A DNA stretch of 64,000 bases from Thermococcus litoralis DSM 5473 (GTDB taxonomy: Archaea > Methanobacteriota_B > Thermococci > Thermococcales > Thermococcaceae), in assembly GCF_000246985.2 (NCBI RefSeq), contig NC_022084.1, forward strand, positions 181,994-245,993. Reading direction: 5' to 3'. Below the pieces are notes generated by a model. That model searched no databases. It was not told where the DNA came from and worked only from the letters and a program-made list of their open reading frames with translations. The position numbers and the translations under genes were made by a program. This document shows, piece by piece, positions 36,715 to 47,185 of the stretch; positions within the stretch are counted from its first letter, which is position 1, and every line of letters starts with the position of its first letter.

Positions 36715-37138
36715 AGCTCATCGCCTGCTTTTGCTGTAGCTGCTGGGCTTTTTGAGCTAATTCTTGAAGCTTGTGTTCCAGCTGGTGTAATGCTTCTTGA
36801 GTCTTTGCAATGGCACTTTCGTACTCCTTGATCCTCTCTTCAAGGTATACTATTGCATCATCAATGCTCTTCTCGATTGCGTATCCGGAACCAACGCTAA
36901 CTATAGCATTGTTTTTGTCTTCTATCCTTCCCTTTAAGAACGAACCAGCCCCTATTGGAACGAGAATCTCAGGCTTCTCTTCTTCAACATTTTTTAGCCC
37001 TTCAAGGGTCTCTTTTACGGCCTGGAACTCATTCTTACCAAGGGTTAAGAGCTCAAGGTTTTGGGCCAAAAGCTGTGCCTGGGCTTGTAAAAGCTGATAC
37101 TCATAAGCCAATCTCTCAAGCTGTTCTTTGTTTTCCAT
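36695..37138 (-). CDS. pfdA: prefoldin alpha subunit
   Basis: 147 residues, the usual length. Two long coiled-coil helices (residues ~1-45 and ~95-140) flank the beta-hairpin region [35 protein letters not shown] (landmark). Two alpha and four beta subunits form the jellyfish-shaped chaperone that hands unfolded proteins to the thermosome. ATG 37138 was chosen because GGTG lies six bases upstream. It is the last of a translation gene cluster. Confidence 0.95.
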   Translation of the reverse strand: MENKEQLERLAYEYQLLQAQAQLLAQNLELLTLGKNEFQAVKETLEGLKNVEEEKPEILVPIGAGSFLKGRIEDKNNAIVSVGSGYAIEKSIDDAIVYLEERIKEYESAIAKTQEALHQLEHKLQELAQKAQQLQQKQAMSFKVPKK

Positions 37139-37200
37139 TTCCATCACCAAAAAAGAGTAACTGGAGAAGTTTTTAAGAATGTTGGTTAAAAAATAAAGTG

Positions 37201-37437
37201 TCAAGCAAGCTCTAGGCTGAGTCTTCTAACTATTGGGTTTTCTGCCTCTTCTGGCTTTATCTCTTCAACGCTCTCTATGTATATCTTTGATCTCTTAACG
37301 CGGTGCTTGCTTCCAATCTCTGAAAGAACAAGCTCCTTAATGTCTTCTGGCTTTAAAGCCCTGTACTCCTTGGTGAACTTGAACTTCCTTCCGTTCTTTT
37401 CAAAGACTCCCCTAACTCTGAACACCTTAACCTCCAT
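37201..37437 (-). CDS. rpl18a: 50S ribosomal protein L18a (eL20, LX)
   Basis: 78 residues: [20 protein letters not shown] and the later [17 protein letters not shown] are typical of archaeal LX. It lies directly downstream of aIF6 with a six-base gap, the standard archaeal order L39e-L31e-IF6-L18a-prefoldin alpha. Confidence 0.95.
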   Translation of the reverse strand: MEVKVFRVRGVFEKNGRKFKFTKEYRALKPEDIKELVLSEIGSKHRVKRSKIYIESVEEIKPEEAENPIVRRLSLELA

Positions 37438-37443
37438 CGCCCA

Positions 37444-38130
37444 TCACCCCAAAAAGCCTAATGCTTCTTCAATCTTAACTATCTCAGGACCAGTTGTGAG
37501 GTGCCCAACTACAACACCAAAGGAATTTGCAATCATACATGAACCCACAAAGGGAACACCCATATTGGCAGTTCCCACATAAAAATCAACTTTGAAGAGG
37601 TCTTCAAGCCACTCAAGTTCTTCATCAGTTGCTTCGGGGTGAACAAGACCGCCTTTATTCGTAACAACCCCAACGCTTCCAACTGCATGGTAGTTGGCTA
37701 TTATCCCCCTCTCAACTTCGACACCAAAGATATCCTCGAACTGCTTCGCTTCTTCCCTTGTAAACTTTGAGCTTATCAAAGCAGCTTTATCGTTCACAAG
37801 TATAAGGTTTCCAAAGGCGGTGAGCTTGCTTAAGACAGGCTCAACCCTAACATCCAGGCCGTTCTCCTCTAGGGAAGTTTTAATTTTCTCAAGTTCGGAG
37901 TCCCAGATGTAGTAGGGAACCACTACAGCACTTGAATTTGCAGCGGCGAATATTCCGACTATTCTTGACTTCATTATGCTCGTTTCAATAACCGGAACCT
38001 TTAAAACTTCCCTGAGGACGTTAAGCTTCTTCTCTTGAAGCCCTTCTCTAACTAGGGCAAACTTATCAGTGGCTAAGCCAAATACCCCAAGATACGGCGA
38101 GTTTTCAAAGTCCAGTCTTTCAATGTGCAT
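37444..38130 (-). CDS. eif6: translation initiation factor 6 (aIF6)
   Basis: 228 residues with the pseudo-five-fold pentein repeats (FENSPYLGVFGLATDKFAL, VVPYYIWDSELEKI, GIIANYHAVGSVGVVTNKGGLVHP, NSFGVVVGHLTTGPEI as landmarks). It binds the 50S subunit and prevents premature joining. ATG 38130 was selected for the GAGGTGTGGAA site. Confidence 0.96.
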   Translation of the reverse strand: MHIERLDFENSPYLGVFGLATDKFALVREGLQEKKLNVLREVLKVPVIETSIMKSRIVGIFAAANSSAVVVPYYIWDSELEKIKTSLEENGLDVRVEPVLSKLTAFGNLILVNDKAALISSKFTREEAKQFEDIFGVEVERGIIANYHAVGSVGVVTNKGGLVHPEATDEELEWLEDLFKVDFYVGTANMGVPFVGSCMIANSFGVVVGHLTTGPEIVKIEEALGFLG

Positions 38131-38170
38131 TTCCACACCTCGGTTTTCCCTCATTGGAAAAAATTAGGAA

Positions 38171-38431
38171 TCAAGCAAGGTGTACTTCAGCCACCTTAAC
38201 GCCTTCCCTCTCTTCGATGGTTACCTTGACACGGAGCTTGCTTGGTGGCTTCTCGATGCCTCTCTCCCAGATCTTTTCGTTAACGTCTGTGCCTATTATG
38301 ACCTCATCTGCCTTTGTGTGCCTGGCTATGAACTCTCTAACAAAGCGAGCGGCTCTTGGCGCTCTCTTCCATCTTGGGACGATTTTCTTGACCTTTCTAA
38401 TAGGAACAACGTAAATTCTCTCTTCCGCCAT
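38171..38431 (-). CDS. rpl31e: 50S ribosomal protein L31e
   Basis: 86 residues: [36 protein letters not shown] and [18 protein letters not shown]. It shows the full-length family pattern and sits six bases after L39e. Confidence 0.96.
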   Translation of the reverse strand: MAEERIYVVPIRKVKKIVPRWKRAPRAARFVREFIARHTKADEVIIGTDVNEKIWERGIEKPPSKLRVKVTIEEREGVKVAEVHLA

Positions 38432-38437
38432 CTCACA

Positions 38438-38593
38438 TCACTCCTTAAGCTTGGTTCTCCTCCAGTATCTCCTCTTGGGGTGAGTCAAAACCTTCCTGTT
38501 GGTTTTCACAATAACCCAAACAGGTATTCTCCTATTTTGCTTAGCTGCCTTCGCCAAGCGGAGCTTCTTTGCCAACGGTTTGTTTCTTGCCAT
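38438..38593 (-). CDS. rpl39e: 50S ribosomal protein L39e
   Basis: 51 residues, very basic: [20 protein letters not shown], ending [16 protein letters not shown] 38593 follows GGAGGGGTTAAGA; the longer upstream frame is not coding. It is the first gene of the ribosomal/IF6/prefoldin cluster. Confidence 0.96.
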   Translation of the reverse strand: MARNKPLAKKLRLAKAAKQNRRIPVWVIVKTNRKVLTHPKRRYWRRTKLKE

Positions 38594-38740
38594 TCTTAAC
38601 CCCTCCTTAAGTTGTGAACGTGAAAAGCCCAACTAATGCCCGATTAGTAAAGCCTTATTTAAATTTTTGCTTTCACTCACATTCAAAGATTAGGGGTTAA
38701 AAAGCTTTTCATTCGAATAGGCAAGAAAAAGAAGAAAAGG

Positions 38741-39904
38741 TCACCCTATCTGGAAAGCTGTACTCCTAAGCTCTCCCCTCTCAAAGCGGTGTGGGTCATA
38801 CCACTCCCAGTCAAGTGGCACGTGAGTTTTTCCTTTAACAATCAGCTCTGCCATTGCTTCTCCAACTCCTGGAGCCATCATAAAGCCGTGTCCGCTGAAA
38901 CCAGCCGCAATGTAGAATCCATCTATGTAGTTAATCTTTCCTATAGCCGGATTGCTGTCCGGAGTCTTTGCGTAAAACCCCGCCCACTGCCTTAGTATGT
39001 GAACATATTTCAACGCTGGGATTATTCTCGTTGCCCATTTGAGCACTTCCCTTAAGAAGTCATACGTTGGAGTTACATCGTATGTTGGGCCATGCTCTAG
39101 TCCAGTTCCACAAAGAACTCCGCCATCTTCCCCATCTTGAATTACATAGGAGTCGTTCCATGCTGGAGGACATACAAGCGGTTCAATCTGCCCTTCTTTA
39201 AGTGGTTCCGTTTTAACAAGCTGGTGCTTGTAGGGCTTTATTGGGATGAACTCCTTATCCAGTCCAGCCATCTCGTTTATTATCGGTGCCCAAGCGTTTG
39301 CAGCGTTAACAACAACGTCAGCGTTTATAGTCCCTCTGTTTGTTTTCACTCCTTTGACCTCGTTGTTTTCCACGATAATGTCAGTTACCTCAGTATATTC
39401 ATAAATCTCCGCCCCGAGCTCTTTGGCTTTCCTTGCGAAGGCAAAGACCGTTTTGAAGGGATTCGCCTTCCCATCGGTTGGATTCCACTGCCCAGCCAAG
39501 AATTCATCAGCATTTAATAAAGGAACTATCTCTTTTGCCTCCTCTGGGGTTATGAGCCTTGTTGGAACGCCGAACTTGTTGTGGAGCTTTATGTTTTGTT
39601 TAAACGCTTCAACTTCCTCTTCAGTTGTTGCGAGGAAGAGATAACCAGTCTGCTTGAAGTTTACGTCATATTCAAGCTCTTCACTGAGCTTTTTCCACCT
39701 TTCAACGTTGTATTTTTGCAACTTAATGTTCGCCTCATCGGTAAACTGCTGCCTGATTCCAGTTGCGCACCTAAATGTTGAGCCGTTTCCAAGGTAGCCC
39801 TTCTCAACGAGAACAACATCAGCACCAAGCTTTGCTAGGTGGTAGGCTATGGAAGTCCCTGTGCTTCCTCCGCCTATGACAACTACCTCCGCTTTACTCT
39901 TCAT
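38741..39904 (-). CDS. FAD-dependent proline dehydrogenase-type beta subunit
   Basis: 387 residues in the sarcosine oxidase beta/DAAO fold. VVVIGGGSTGTSIAYHLAKLGADVVLVEK binds FAD (landmark), then RCATGIRQQFTDEANI, and the C-terminal DGFYIAAGFSGHGFMMAPGVGEAMAELI. It is the catalytic subunit of the alpha-beta-gamma-delta dye-linked L-proline dehydrogenase (PDH1) type known from Thermococcales. The four genes at 42108-38741 have exactly this composition and overlap end to end. The substrate may be L-proline or a hydroxyproline isomer. A close paralogue lies at 42222-43361. Confidence 0.85.
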   Translation of the reverse strand: MKSKAEVVVIGGGSTGTSIAYHLAKLGADVVLVEKGYLGNGSTFRCATGIRQQFTDEANIKLQKYNVERWKKLSEELEYDVNFKQTGYLFLATTEEEVEAFKQNIKLHNKFGVPTRLITPEEAKEIVPLLNADEFLAGQWNPTDGKANPFKTVFAFARKAKELGAEIYEYTEVTDIIVENNEVKGVKTNRGTINADVVVNAANAWAPIINEMAGLDKEFIPIKPYKHQLVKTEPLKEGQIEPLVCPPAWNDSYVIQDGEDGGVLCGTGLEHGPTYDVTPTYDFLREVLKWATRIIPALKYVHILRQWAGFYAKTPDSNPAIGKINYIDGFYIAAGFSGHGFMMAPGVGEAMAELIVKGKTHVPLDWEWYDPHRFERGELRSTAFQIG

Positions 39905-40175
39905 TCATATCACCCACCAGAACTCCCGCTGGAACTGGTCTAATTGGAATCCTAGTTGCGGGGAGCTTTATCTCATCCGGACTCTTTCCGGTTTTTCTTG
40001 CTATTATGCTGATCACCATTGGAAGACACGTTCTTCCCTGACAAGGCCCCATCCCAATTCTCAAAAGACGTTTTATCATCTCTATGTCCGTAACCCCCTG
40101 CTCAATTAGCGCCTCAATCTCCTCGAGAGTTACTTCATTACATCTGCATATTATCCTCTCGCCCTTTTCACTCAT
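39894..40175 (-). CDS. BFD-like [2Fe-2S] subunit (gamma) of the dehydrogenase complex
   Basis: 93 residues. ICRCNEVTLEEIEALIEQGV and IGMGPCQGRTC supply the four cysteines of a bacterioferritin-associated-ferredoxin-type [2Fe-2S] cluster. It overlaps the beta-subunit gene by 11 bases and the ferredoxin gene by four. It likely passes electrons from the FAD of the beta subunit. Confidence 0.88.
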   Translation of the reverse strand: MSEKGERIICRCNEVTLEEIEALIEQGVTDIEMIKRLLRIGMGPCQGRTCLPMVISIIARKTGKSPDEIKLPATRIPIRPVPAGVLVGDMNEE

Positions 40176-40678
40176 TCTCTCACCACCTTAACAGCCCTAA
40201 CATCCCAAGCCAGCTCTATGGGCATCTCAACGGTTATAATTGGTGTATCCCCCTTGCTTTTCTCCCTCGGAATTACTGTGACCACTTTGCCTTCTCCTAC
40301 TTCCTCTCCGACCCTGTTGAGAAGAACCACTTTTTCGCCCACCTTTGGAACTGGGAGAATCTCGTGAGGCATTGTTACCCTTGCTTTGTCTCCAATATAG
40401 TGCACCATGAAAAACGCCAGTCCCGGGCAAATTTGCACGCACAGAGAACAGCCGACGCACTTTTCATAATCAACGATTGGAACCGCATTCGGGTGTTCCA
40501 TGAGAACCGCATTGGTGGGACATATCTCTTTACACGGCGTACACGGGATTTCTTGAGGGCACTCGGGAACGGCTACGGGTCTTTGTCTTAATCTCTCTTC
40601 GCTTGGCAAACCAACGTACTTTTTCAGCTCTTCAACGCTCAGATAGCCCTCCCTTAGGTATTTGGGGATTTCGTTCAT
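40172..40678 (-). CDS. ferredoxin-like subunit (delta) of the dehydrogenase complex
   Basis: 168 residues. Two [4Fe-4S] motifs lie in the middle (CTPCKEICPTNAV and CVGCSLCVQICPG), with a beta-rich C-terminal domain (VPKVGEKVVLLNRVGEEVGEGK). The start and stop overlap both neighbours by four bases, as in a tightly coupled complex operon. Confidence 0.88.
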   Translation of the reverse strand: MNEIPKYLREGYLSVEELKKYVGLPSEERLRQRPVAVPECPQEIPCTPCKEICPTNAVLMEHPNAVPIVDYEKCVGCSLCVQICPGLAFFMVHYIGDKARVTMPHEILPVPKVGEKVVLLNRVGEEVGEGKVVTVIPREKSKGDTPIITVEMPIELAWDVRAVKVVRE

Positions 40679-42108
40679 TCTACCACCACCTTCTTAAGGC
40701 CTTCAAGAACCTTTCTTCCAAATGGCCCGCTCCTGAACTCTTCAAGCTCTTTCTGGGCTTTCTCTATCTCCTTAAGCCATTCTGGAGATGCAACTCCCGC
40801 AGCTAAAGCAGCCCCAATTCCGGCTATCTTTCCTTCAAGCATTGCGGTTGTGGCCTCTTCAATACCTGCCGAATCACCAGCAACAAAAATTCCCTTTATC
40901 GTCGTTTCCATCCTTGAGTCTCTAATCACAACATGACCACCAAGCTCTGGAACGTACTTTATCTGACATCCAACTTGGTGGAGAAGCTCTATACTCGGTC
41001 TCAATCCAACGGCTAGGGCAATTACATCAACTTCAAAGACCTTCTCAGTTCCCGGAATAACGTTCCAATTCTCATCGAGCTGAGCAACAACCGCTCTTTC
41101 AACTTTTTCTTTGCCCTCTGCTCTTAGGATTGTATGCCTTGTGAGTATCGGAATGCCGAGTCTCCTAACTTTGGCTGCATGAACGAAATAGCCTCCTATC
41201 TTCGGCATTGCTTCAACTATTGCCTCAACTTTCACTCCCGCTTGGTAGAGCTGGTATGCTAGAATTAGTCCCACATTGCCGGCTCCCACTATTAAAACTC
41301 TATCTCCCGGCTTTACTCCGTAAGTGTTCATTAGGGTTTGAATCGCACCAGCTCCATAAACTCCGGGCAAATCGTTGTTCTCAAAGGGAATCATCCTTTC
41401 CATTGCTCCCGTTGCGACAACAACGGTCTTCCCTTTGAACTCTATCAGCTCCTTGTTCTTTCTAACTCCAACAACGAGCTTCTCCTCTCCATTTTGTAGA
41501 AGCATTATTGCGGAGGTTTCCAAGAAAATTTCAATGTTTCTTCTCTTGAGCTCTTCGCTTAATATTTCGGCAATTTTTATTCCCCTAACTCCAGCAAACT
41601 GCTCTCTCTTACCAAAGAACTTGTGGGTCTGCTTAACCAATTGTCCTCCGAGCATCGGGTTTTCATCTAAGAGAACAACCTTTGCCCCAGCATCTCTCGC
41701 ATTTATTGCCGCCATCATTCCAGCTGGACCACCGCCAATCACAATCACGTCTGCCTCTATTCTCGGCGGTTCTTTCCACTTGGGTGGCTTTGTGGTTTTA
41801 GGCAAGGCAGGCTTTTCTTCTTGCCTCTCTATTTGCATGCCTTCTTCAACAAGTGTTATACAAGTCCTTACGTTTGGGATACCGTTTACCTTCATTAGGC
41901 ATGAGGAACACTTCCCAATTGCACAGAAAAGCCCCCTTGGTCTGTGCTTCTTAGTGGAGTGCTGGAAAGTCCTTATACCCGCAGCATGGAGAGCCATTGC
42001 AATTGTTTCGCCTTCGTAGGCTTTTATCGGCTTTCCTTCAAAATAAATTGTAATCTCCTTTCCGCGTACTCTTTCAAAATCTAAAATAGGATGTTCAGTA
42101 AGTCGCAT
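40675..42108 (-). CDS. FAD/NAD(P)-dependent alpha subunit with N-terminal [2Fe-2S] domain
   Basis: 477 residues. Residues ~1-95 form a Fer2_4 ferredoxin domain (GLFCAIGKCSSCLMKVNG, RTC) with its cysteines intact. Then comes a pyridine nucleotide-disulfide reductase fold: VIVIGGGPAGMMAAINARDA, VVATGAMERMIPFENNDLPGVYGAGA, VLIVGAGNVGLILAYQ, and GIFVAGDSAGIEEATTAMLEGKIAG. It is the PDH1 alpha subunit, which carries FAD, ATP and NADH dehydrogenase-like activity in relatives. Start follows GGTGAAACTTT. Confidence 0.88.
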   Translation of the reverse strand: MRLTEHPILDFERVRGKEITIYFEGKPIKAYEGETIAMALHAAGIRTFQHSTKKHRPRGLFCAIGKCSSCLMKVNGIPNVRTCITLVEEGMQIERQEEKPALPKTTKPPKWKEPPRIEADVIVIGGGPAGMMAAINARDAGAKVVLLDENPMLGGQLVKQTHKFFGKREQFAGVRGIKIAEILSEELKRRNIEIFLETSAIMLLQNGEEKLVVGVRKNKELIEFKGKTVVVATGAMERMIPFENNDLPGVYGAGAIQTLMNTYGVKPGDRVLIVGAGNVGLILAYQLYQAGVKVEAIVEAMPKIGGYFVHAAKVRRLGIPILTRHTILRAEGKEKVERAVVAQLDENWNVIPGTEKVFEVDVIALAVGLRPSIELLHQVGCQIKYVPELGGHVVIRDSRMETTIKGIFVAGDSAGIEEATTAMLEGKIAGIGAALAAGVASPEWLKEIEKAQKELEEFRSGPFGRKVLEGLKKVVVE

Positions 42109-42221
42109 AAAGTTTCACCAGTGTAAAATAGAGTGCAATACTTTATGAAGATTTTTTCATAAAAAAGTTGTACACCTTTAGTTGTTGAGGAAACAAAAGT
42201 AGTAAAAGAAAATAGATTGGG
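42109..42221. promoter_or_regulatory. promoter region of the four-subunit dehydrogenase operon
   Basis: It contains an 8-bp perfect inverted repeat, TTTATGAA (42142-42149) and TTCATAAA (42156-42163) with a six-base loop, and the element GTTGTACACCTTT (42167-42179). The latter recurs in opposite orientation with one change at 44923-44935, before the second dehydrogenase operon. ATTTTACACTGGTGA precedes the start codon. Confidence 0.45.
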
Positions 42222-43361
42222 TCAACCCATCTGCAGGGCTTTTTGTCTGAGCTCCCCACGTTCAAAGCGGTAAGGATCATACCATTCAATGGGAAGTGAT
42301 GTTTTACCCTTGGTTATTAAATCACTAAGCATTTCCGCAACTGCTGGAGCCATCATGAAGCCGTGTCCGCTGAAACCAGCCGCAATGTAGTACTCATCTA
42401 TTTCATTTATCCTTCCGATTGCAGGGTTGCTATCGGGAGTCTTTGCGTAATAGCCTGCCCAAGTTCTCAAGATCAACAACTCTCTAATTGCAGGAACTAT
42501 CTTTGAGAGGTAGGCTGTGACCTCGCGCAAGAACGTATAAGAGGGGCTTAAATCATAAGTTGGGCCAACTTCGTAACCCACTCCTCCGATTATTCCACCG
42601 TGGTCAGTTTGAGTTAGATAAGAATCTTTGTATCTGAAAGAGATTACCATCGGATTTATTGTATTCTTTTTTATCGGCTGGGTTATTATTGCTTGGTGTT
42701 TGTAGGGTTCTATAGGAATACGTATGGGCACCTTGGCCATTGCATTGATGAGCTTAGCCCATGCATTGGTCGCGTTGATTACTATTCCTGTTTTTATAAT
42801 CCCTTTGTTGGTTTTTACTCCCTTAATTTCGCCTTTCTCTATAATTATGTCTTTGACTTCAGTGTATTCGTATATTTTCGCTCCCATCTCTTGGGCATGT
42901 AGGGCAAAAGCTGTCGTTGCATGGAACGGGTCGGCTTTTCCATCAGTTGGGTTCCATGAAGCCGCCATGACTTCACTTACATCCAAAAGAGGTACTATCT
43001 CTTTTGCTTCTTCAGGAGTTATGAGCCTTGTAGGAACGCCAAAGCGGTTTTGGATTGATATGTTCTCTTTGAATTGATTGATCTCTTCTTCACTGTAGAG
43101 TAAGAAAAGATAACCCGTCTGCTTAAATGGGAATCCGTATTCTTCGCTGTATTTTTTCCACAGCTCCACAGAGCGTTTCATGACTTGGACGTTTGCTTCA
43201 TCGTTGAATTGCTGCCTGATTCCAGTTCCACACCTAAAGGTAGATCCAGAACCTATAAACCTCTTTTCGAGAACCACTACATCTTCTCCTCTTCTGGCAA
43301 GCTCATGAGCCAAAGCAATGCCAGTTATTCCTCCACCGATGATAACAATATCCCCTTTCAT
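42222..43361 (-). CDS. second FAD-dependent proline dehydrogenase-type beta subunit
   Basis: 379 residues. It parallels the 38741 gene throughout: IVIIGGGITGIALAHELARRGEDVVVLEK (landmark), RCGTGIRQQFNDEANV, TPEEAKEIVPLLDVSEV, and YIAAGFSGHGFMMAPAVAEML. ATG 43361 follows GGAGAGTGATAGT; the frame begins further upstream inside the preceding gene. It probably uses a different proline-type substrate, for example D-hydroxyproline made by the epimerase at 46049, but this is inference. Confidence 0.85.
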   Translation of the reverse strand: MKGDIVIIGGGITGIALAHELARRGEDVVVLEKRFIGSGSTFRCGTGIRQQFNDEANVQVMKRSVELWKKYSEEYGFPFKQTGYLFLLYSEEEINQFKENISIQNRFGVPTRLITPEEAKEIVPLLDVSEVMAASWNPTDGKADPFHATTAFALHAQEMGAKIYEYTEVKDIIIEKGEIKGVKTNKGIIKTGIVINATNAWAKLINAMAKVPIRIPIEPYKHQAIITQPIKKNTINPMVISFRYKDSYLTQTDHGGIIGGVGYEVGPTYDLSPSYTFLREVTAYLSKIVPAIRELLILRTWAGYYAKTPDSNPAIGRINEIDEYYIAAGFSGHGFMMAPAVAEMLSDLITKGKTSLPIEWYDPYRFERGELRQKALQMG

Positions 43362-43365
43362 ACTA

Positions 43366-44850
43366 TCACTCTCCTTTGGCAAGAGCTTTCACTCTCACAT
43401 TCTTAAGCGGGGGTCTTGCAACGGGAAGGTCTATTTTAGCCATATCTATTCCGGTTCTCTGGCTAACAAGCAGTGCACCATTGAATAAGCAGAATCTTCC
43501 TTGGCAGAATCCCATTGCCAAGTGGGTAAGGCGCTTCACGATCTGCAAATCAGTTATTCCCTTCTTTACTACATCGTCAACTTTCTTTAGGTTGACATCA
43601 CAGCCGCATATTTGGACATCCTCTAGGTTCATGTCCTTGAACTCTATCCTCTGCATGGGCATTGGCTCGGGCTCATATTCCTCAAGCTTTTCTCTGTAAA
43701 CTGCTGGAGTGGCCTCGTAGCCAAATTCCCTTAGGATGTAAGCCCCTACAAGTTTACCCTCCAGATAATTGGCATAGTGGGGCTTTATTCCATTTGCACT
43801 TCCCGCAACATATATCCCATCTCTTATGCGGTTTTGTTCATCAAGAACCGGAACATAATAGCCCCATTTGAATTTGAGCTTTCCTCCTGCTTGGGTGATT
43901 GGGTTTATATCGGGCAAGCGGTAGTCACTCACGATGACTGCATCAACTTCATACACATTGCCGTTGGTATCTATAAGCCTCTCAACTTTCTCTTCCCCTT
44001 CAACGCGCTTTGGATTTGGCACTACAATGTACTCAATGTTACATTTTTCAAGCTCCGGTGTTATTCTCTCAGGTTTTCTTCCAACGACGGCAACTCTCTT
44101 GCCCGGAGCAACTCCCCACTTGTTTATAACCTCAAGAGCAAAGTCGAGCCTAAAGACACCCGGAAACTCGTTGTTCTCAAAGAGAAGAATATTTTCCACA
44201 GCTCCGGTAGCTAATACAACCCTCTTCGCCATTATTTCTATCAGCTGGTCTTTTTTGACTACGGGAACCAAGAAGTATTCCCCTTCATCAAAAACCCCAA
44301 GAGCTATTGTACCCTTGAAGACATTAACGTTATCGTTGAATTGAGAGGTCAGTTCCTTGATGACTTTCTTGGGTTCTTCTTCAAACCCTTCCTGCTGGGT
44401 GCTCTTTAGGGACATTAAGCCTCCAAGCCACCCTCTCTCTTCGATTAGGGCAACTGTTAGATACTCCTGAAGCTCCAAAGTTGCGCCTATTCCAGCTATT
44501 CCTCCCCCTATTATAGCGACGTCAACAACCTCCCTAAGAACTCCCTTACTTTCGTCTATTTCCACAGTTTCTTGAAATTCACCGTAGTTCTGCCTCTCTA
44601 TTCTCATTCCATCCTTAACGAGGGTTTTCCTCCCGTTTATATTCTTAACTCCATTTACAATGACCGGCAACGGGCCAAAAGTGAATGCACCCCTTTTCCT
44701 TCCCTGAAGACTGGTCGTTATCCAGTAAATGCCGTTTGCAAGCAGTGCCACTGGAAGTTTTTCTCCTTCATATGCTTCCAGAGCTTTGCCCTCAAAATAT
44801 ATTGTGACTTTCTTAGAAGCGTCTTTCTCATACAGATCCAGCGGACGCAT
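43366..44850 (-). CDS. second alpha-type subunit, degenerate ferredoxin domain fused to a BFD-like domain
   Basis: 494 residues. The N-terminal region aligns with Fer2_4 (VTIYFEGKALEAYEGEKLPVALLANGI, landmark) but has none of the cysteines, so it cannot hold a [2Fe-2S] cluster. The middle is a flavoprotein fold with VAIIGGGIAGIGATLEL and GIYVAGSANGIKPHYA. The C-terminus (~405-470) is a BFD-like domain with ICGCDVNLKK and MGFCQGRFC, i.e. the gamma subunit fused on. ATG 44850 follows GGGTGATAGC. It forms a two-gene operon with the beta paralogue, the compact form of the four-gene system. Confidence 0.83.
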   Translation of the reverse strand: MRPLDLYEKDASKKVTIYFEGKALEAYEGEKLPVALLANGIYWITTSLQGRKRGAFTFGPLPVIVNGVKNINGRKTLVKDGMRIERQNYGEFQETVEIDESKGVLREVVDVAIIGGGIAGIGATLELQEYLTVALIEERGWLGGLMSLKSTQQEGFEEEPKKVIKELTSQFNDNVNVFKGTIALGVFDEGEYFLVPVVKKDQLIEIMAKRVVLATGAVENILLFENNEFPGVFRLDFALEVINKWGVAPGKRVAVVGRKPERITPELEKCNIEYIVVPNPKRVEGEEKVERLIDTNGNVYEVDAVIVSDYRLPDINPITQAGGKLKFKWGYYVPVLDEQNRIRDGIYVAGSANGIKPHYANYLEGKLVGAYILREFGYEATPAVYREKLEEYEPEPMPMQRIEFKDMNLEDVQICGCDVNLKKVDDVVKKGITDLQIVKRLTHLAMGFCQGRFCLFNGALLVSQRTGIDMAKIDLPVARPPLKNVRVKALAKGE

Positions 44851-44880
44851 GCTATCACCCATGAACAAGTTTTATCATGA

Positions 44881-45024
44881 AAGTTTACACATATAAACTA
44901 TTTAAACCTTTTGTTTAAACACAAAGGTGTAGAACCTATGGTCGTATGGATAACTTATTGATATTTTCGTGTTCAAAGCAAAGAACATTTATACAACAAA
45001 GAGCATTACAATATGGTGTTCGGC
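44881..45024. promoter_or_regulatory. divergent promoter region with palindromic TTTAAAC and TACACC elements
   Basis: For the minus-strand operon, ATTTAAACC...GTTTAAAC at 44898-44920 contains an imperfect inverted repeat beside a TATA-like element. AAAGGTGTAGAAC (44923-44935) is the inverse of the element at 42167-42179. For the plus-strand OCD gene, CATTTATACAAC (44987-44998) is the likely TATA box and GGTGTTCGGC the ribosome-binding site. Confidence 0.45.
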
Positions 45025-47044
<2,020 letters not shown>

Positions 47045-47061
47045 AAAGAAAAAGTTAAAGG

Positions 47062-47184
47062 TCAGGAACTCTGAGCCCTAGCTTTCTCTTTTTCTTTCTG
47101 TAGCGCAAGTCTAACGAAATATAGTGTAAGTCCCCAGTAAAATCCAAGAACCACTATCATGGAGATTATCACTGATGCCTCCAT
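47062..47184 (-). CDS. MetS-like small subunit of the NSS transporter
   Basis: A 40-residue gene. MEASVIISMIVVLGFYWGLT continues as a single membrane helix and ends in a basic-acidic tail (LALQKEKEKARAQSS). The ATG lies one base after the stop codon of the transporter gene, on the same strand. Corynebacterium MetP, an NSS transporter, needs a comparable small subunit MetS, and similar micro-genes are common after prokaryotic NSS genes. Identification rests on position, size and the membrane helix. Confidence 0.7.
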   Translation of the reverse strand: MEASVIISMIVVLGFYWGLTLYFVRLALQKEKEKARAQSS

Positions 47185-47185
47185 T

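Noticed and set aside
41375-42019. 214-codon plus-strand frame over the dehydrogenase alpha gene
   Set aside because: It is a shadow of the real minus-strand gene; Ser/Phe-rich composition is typical of antisense translation.
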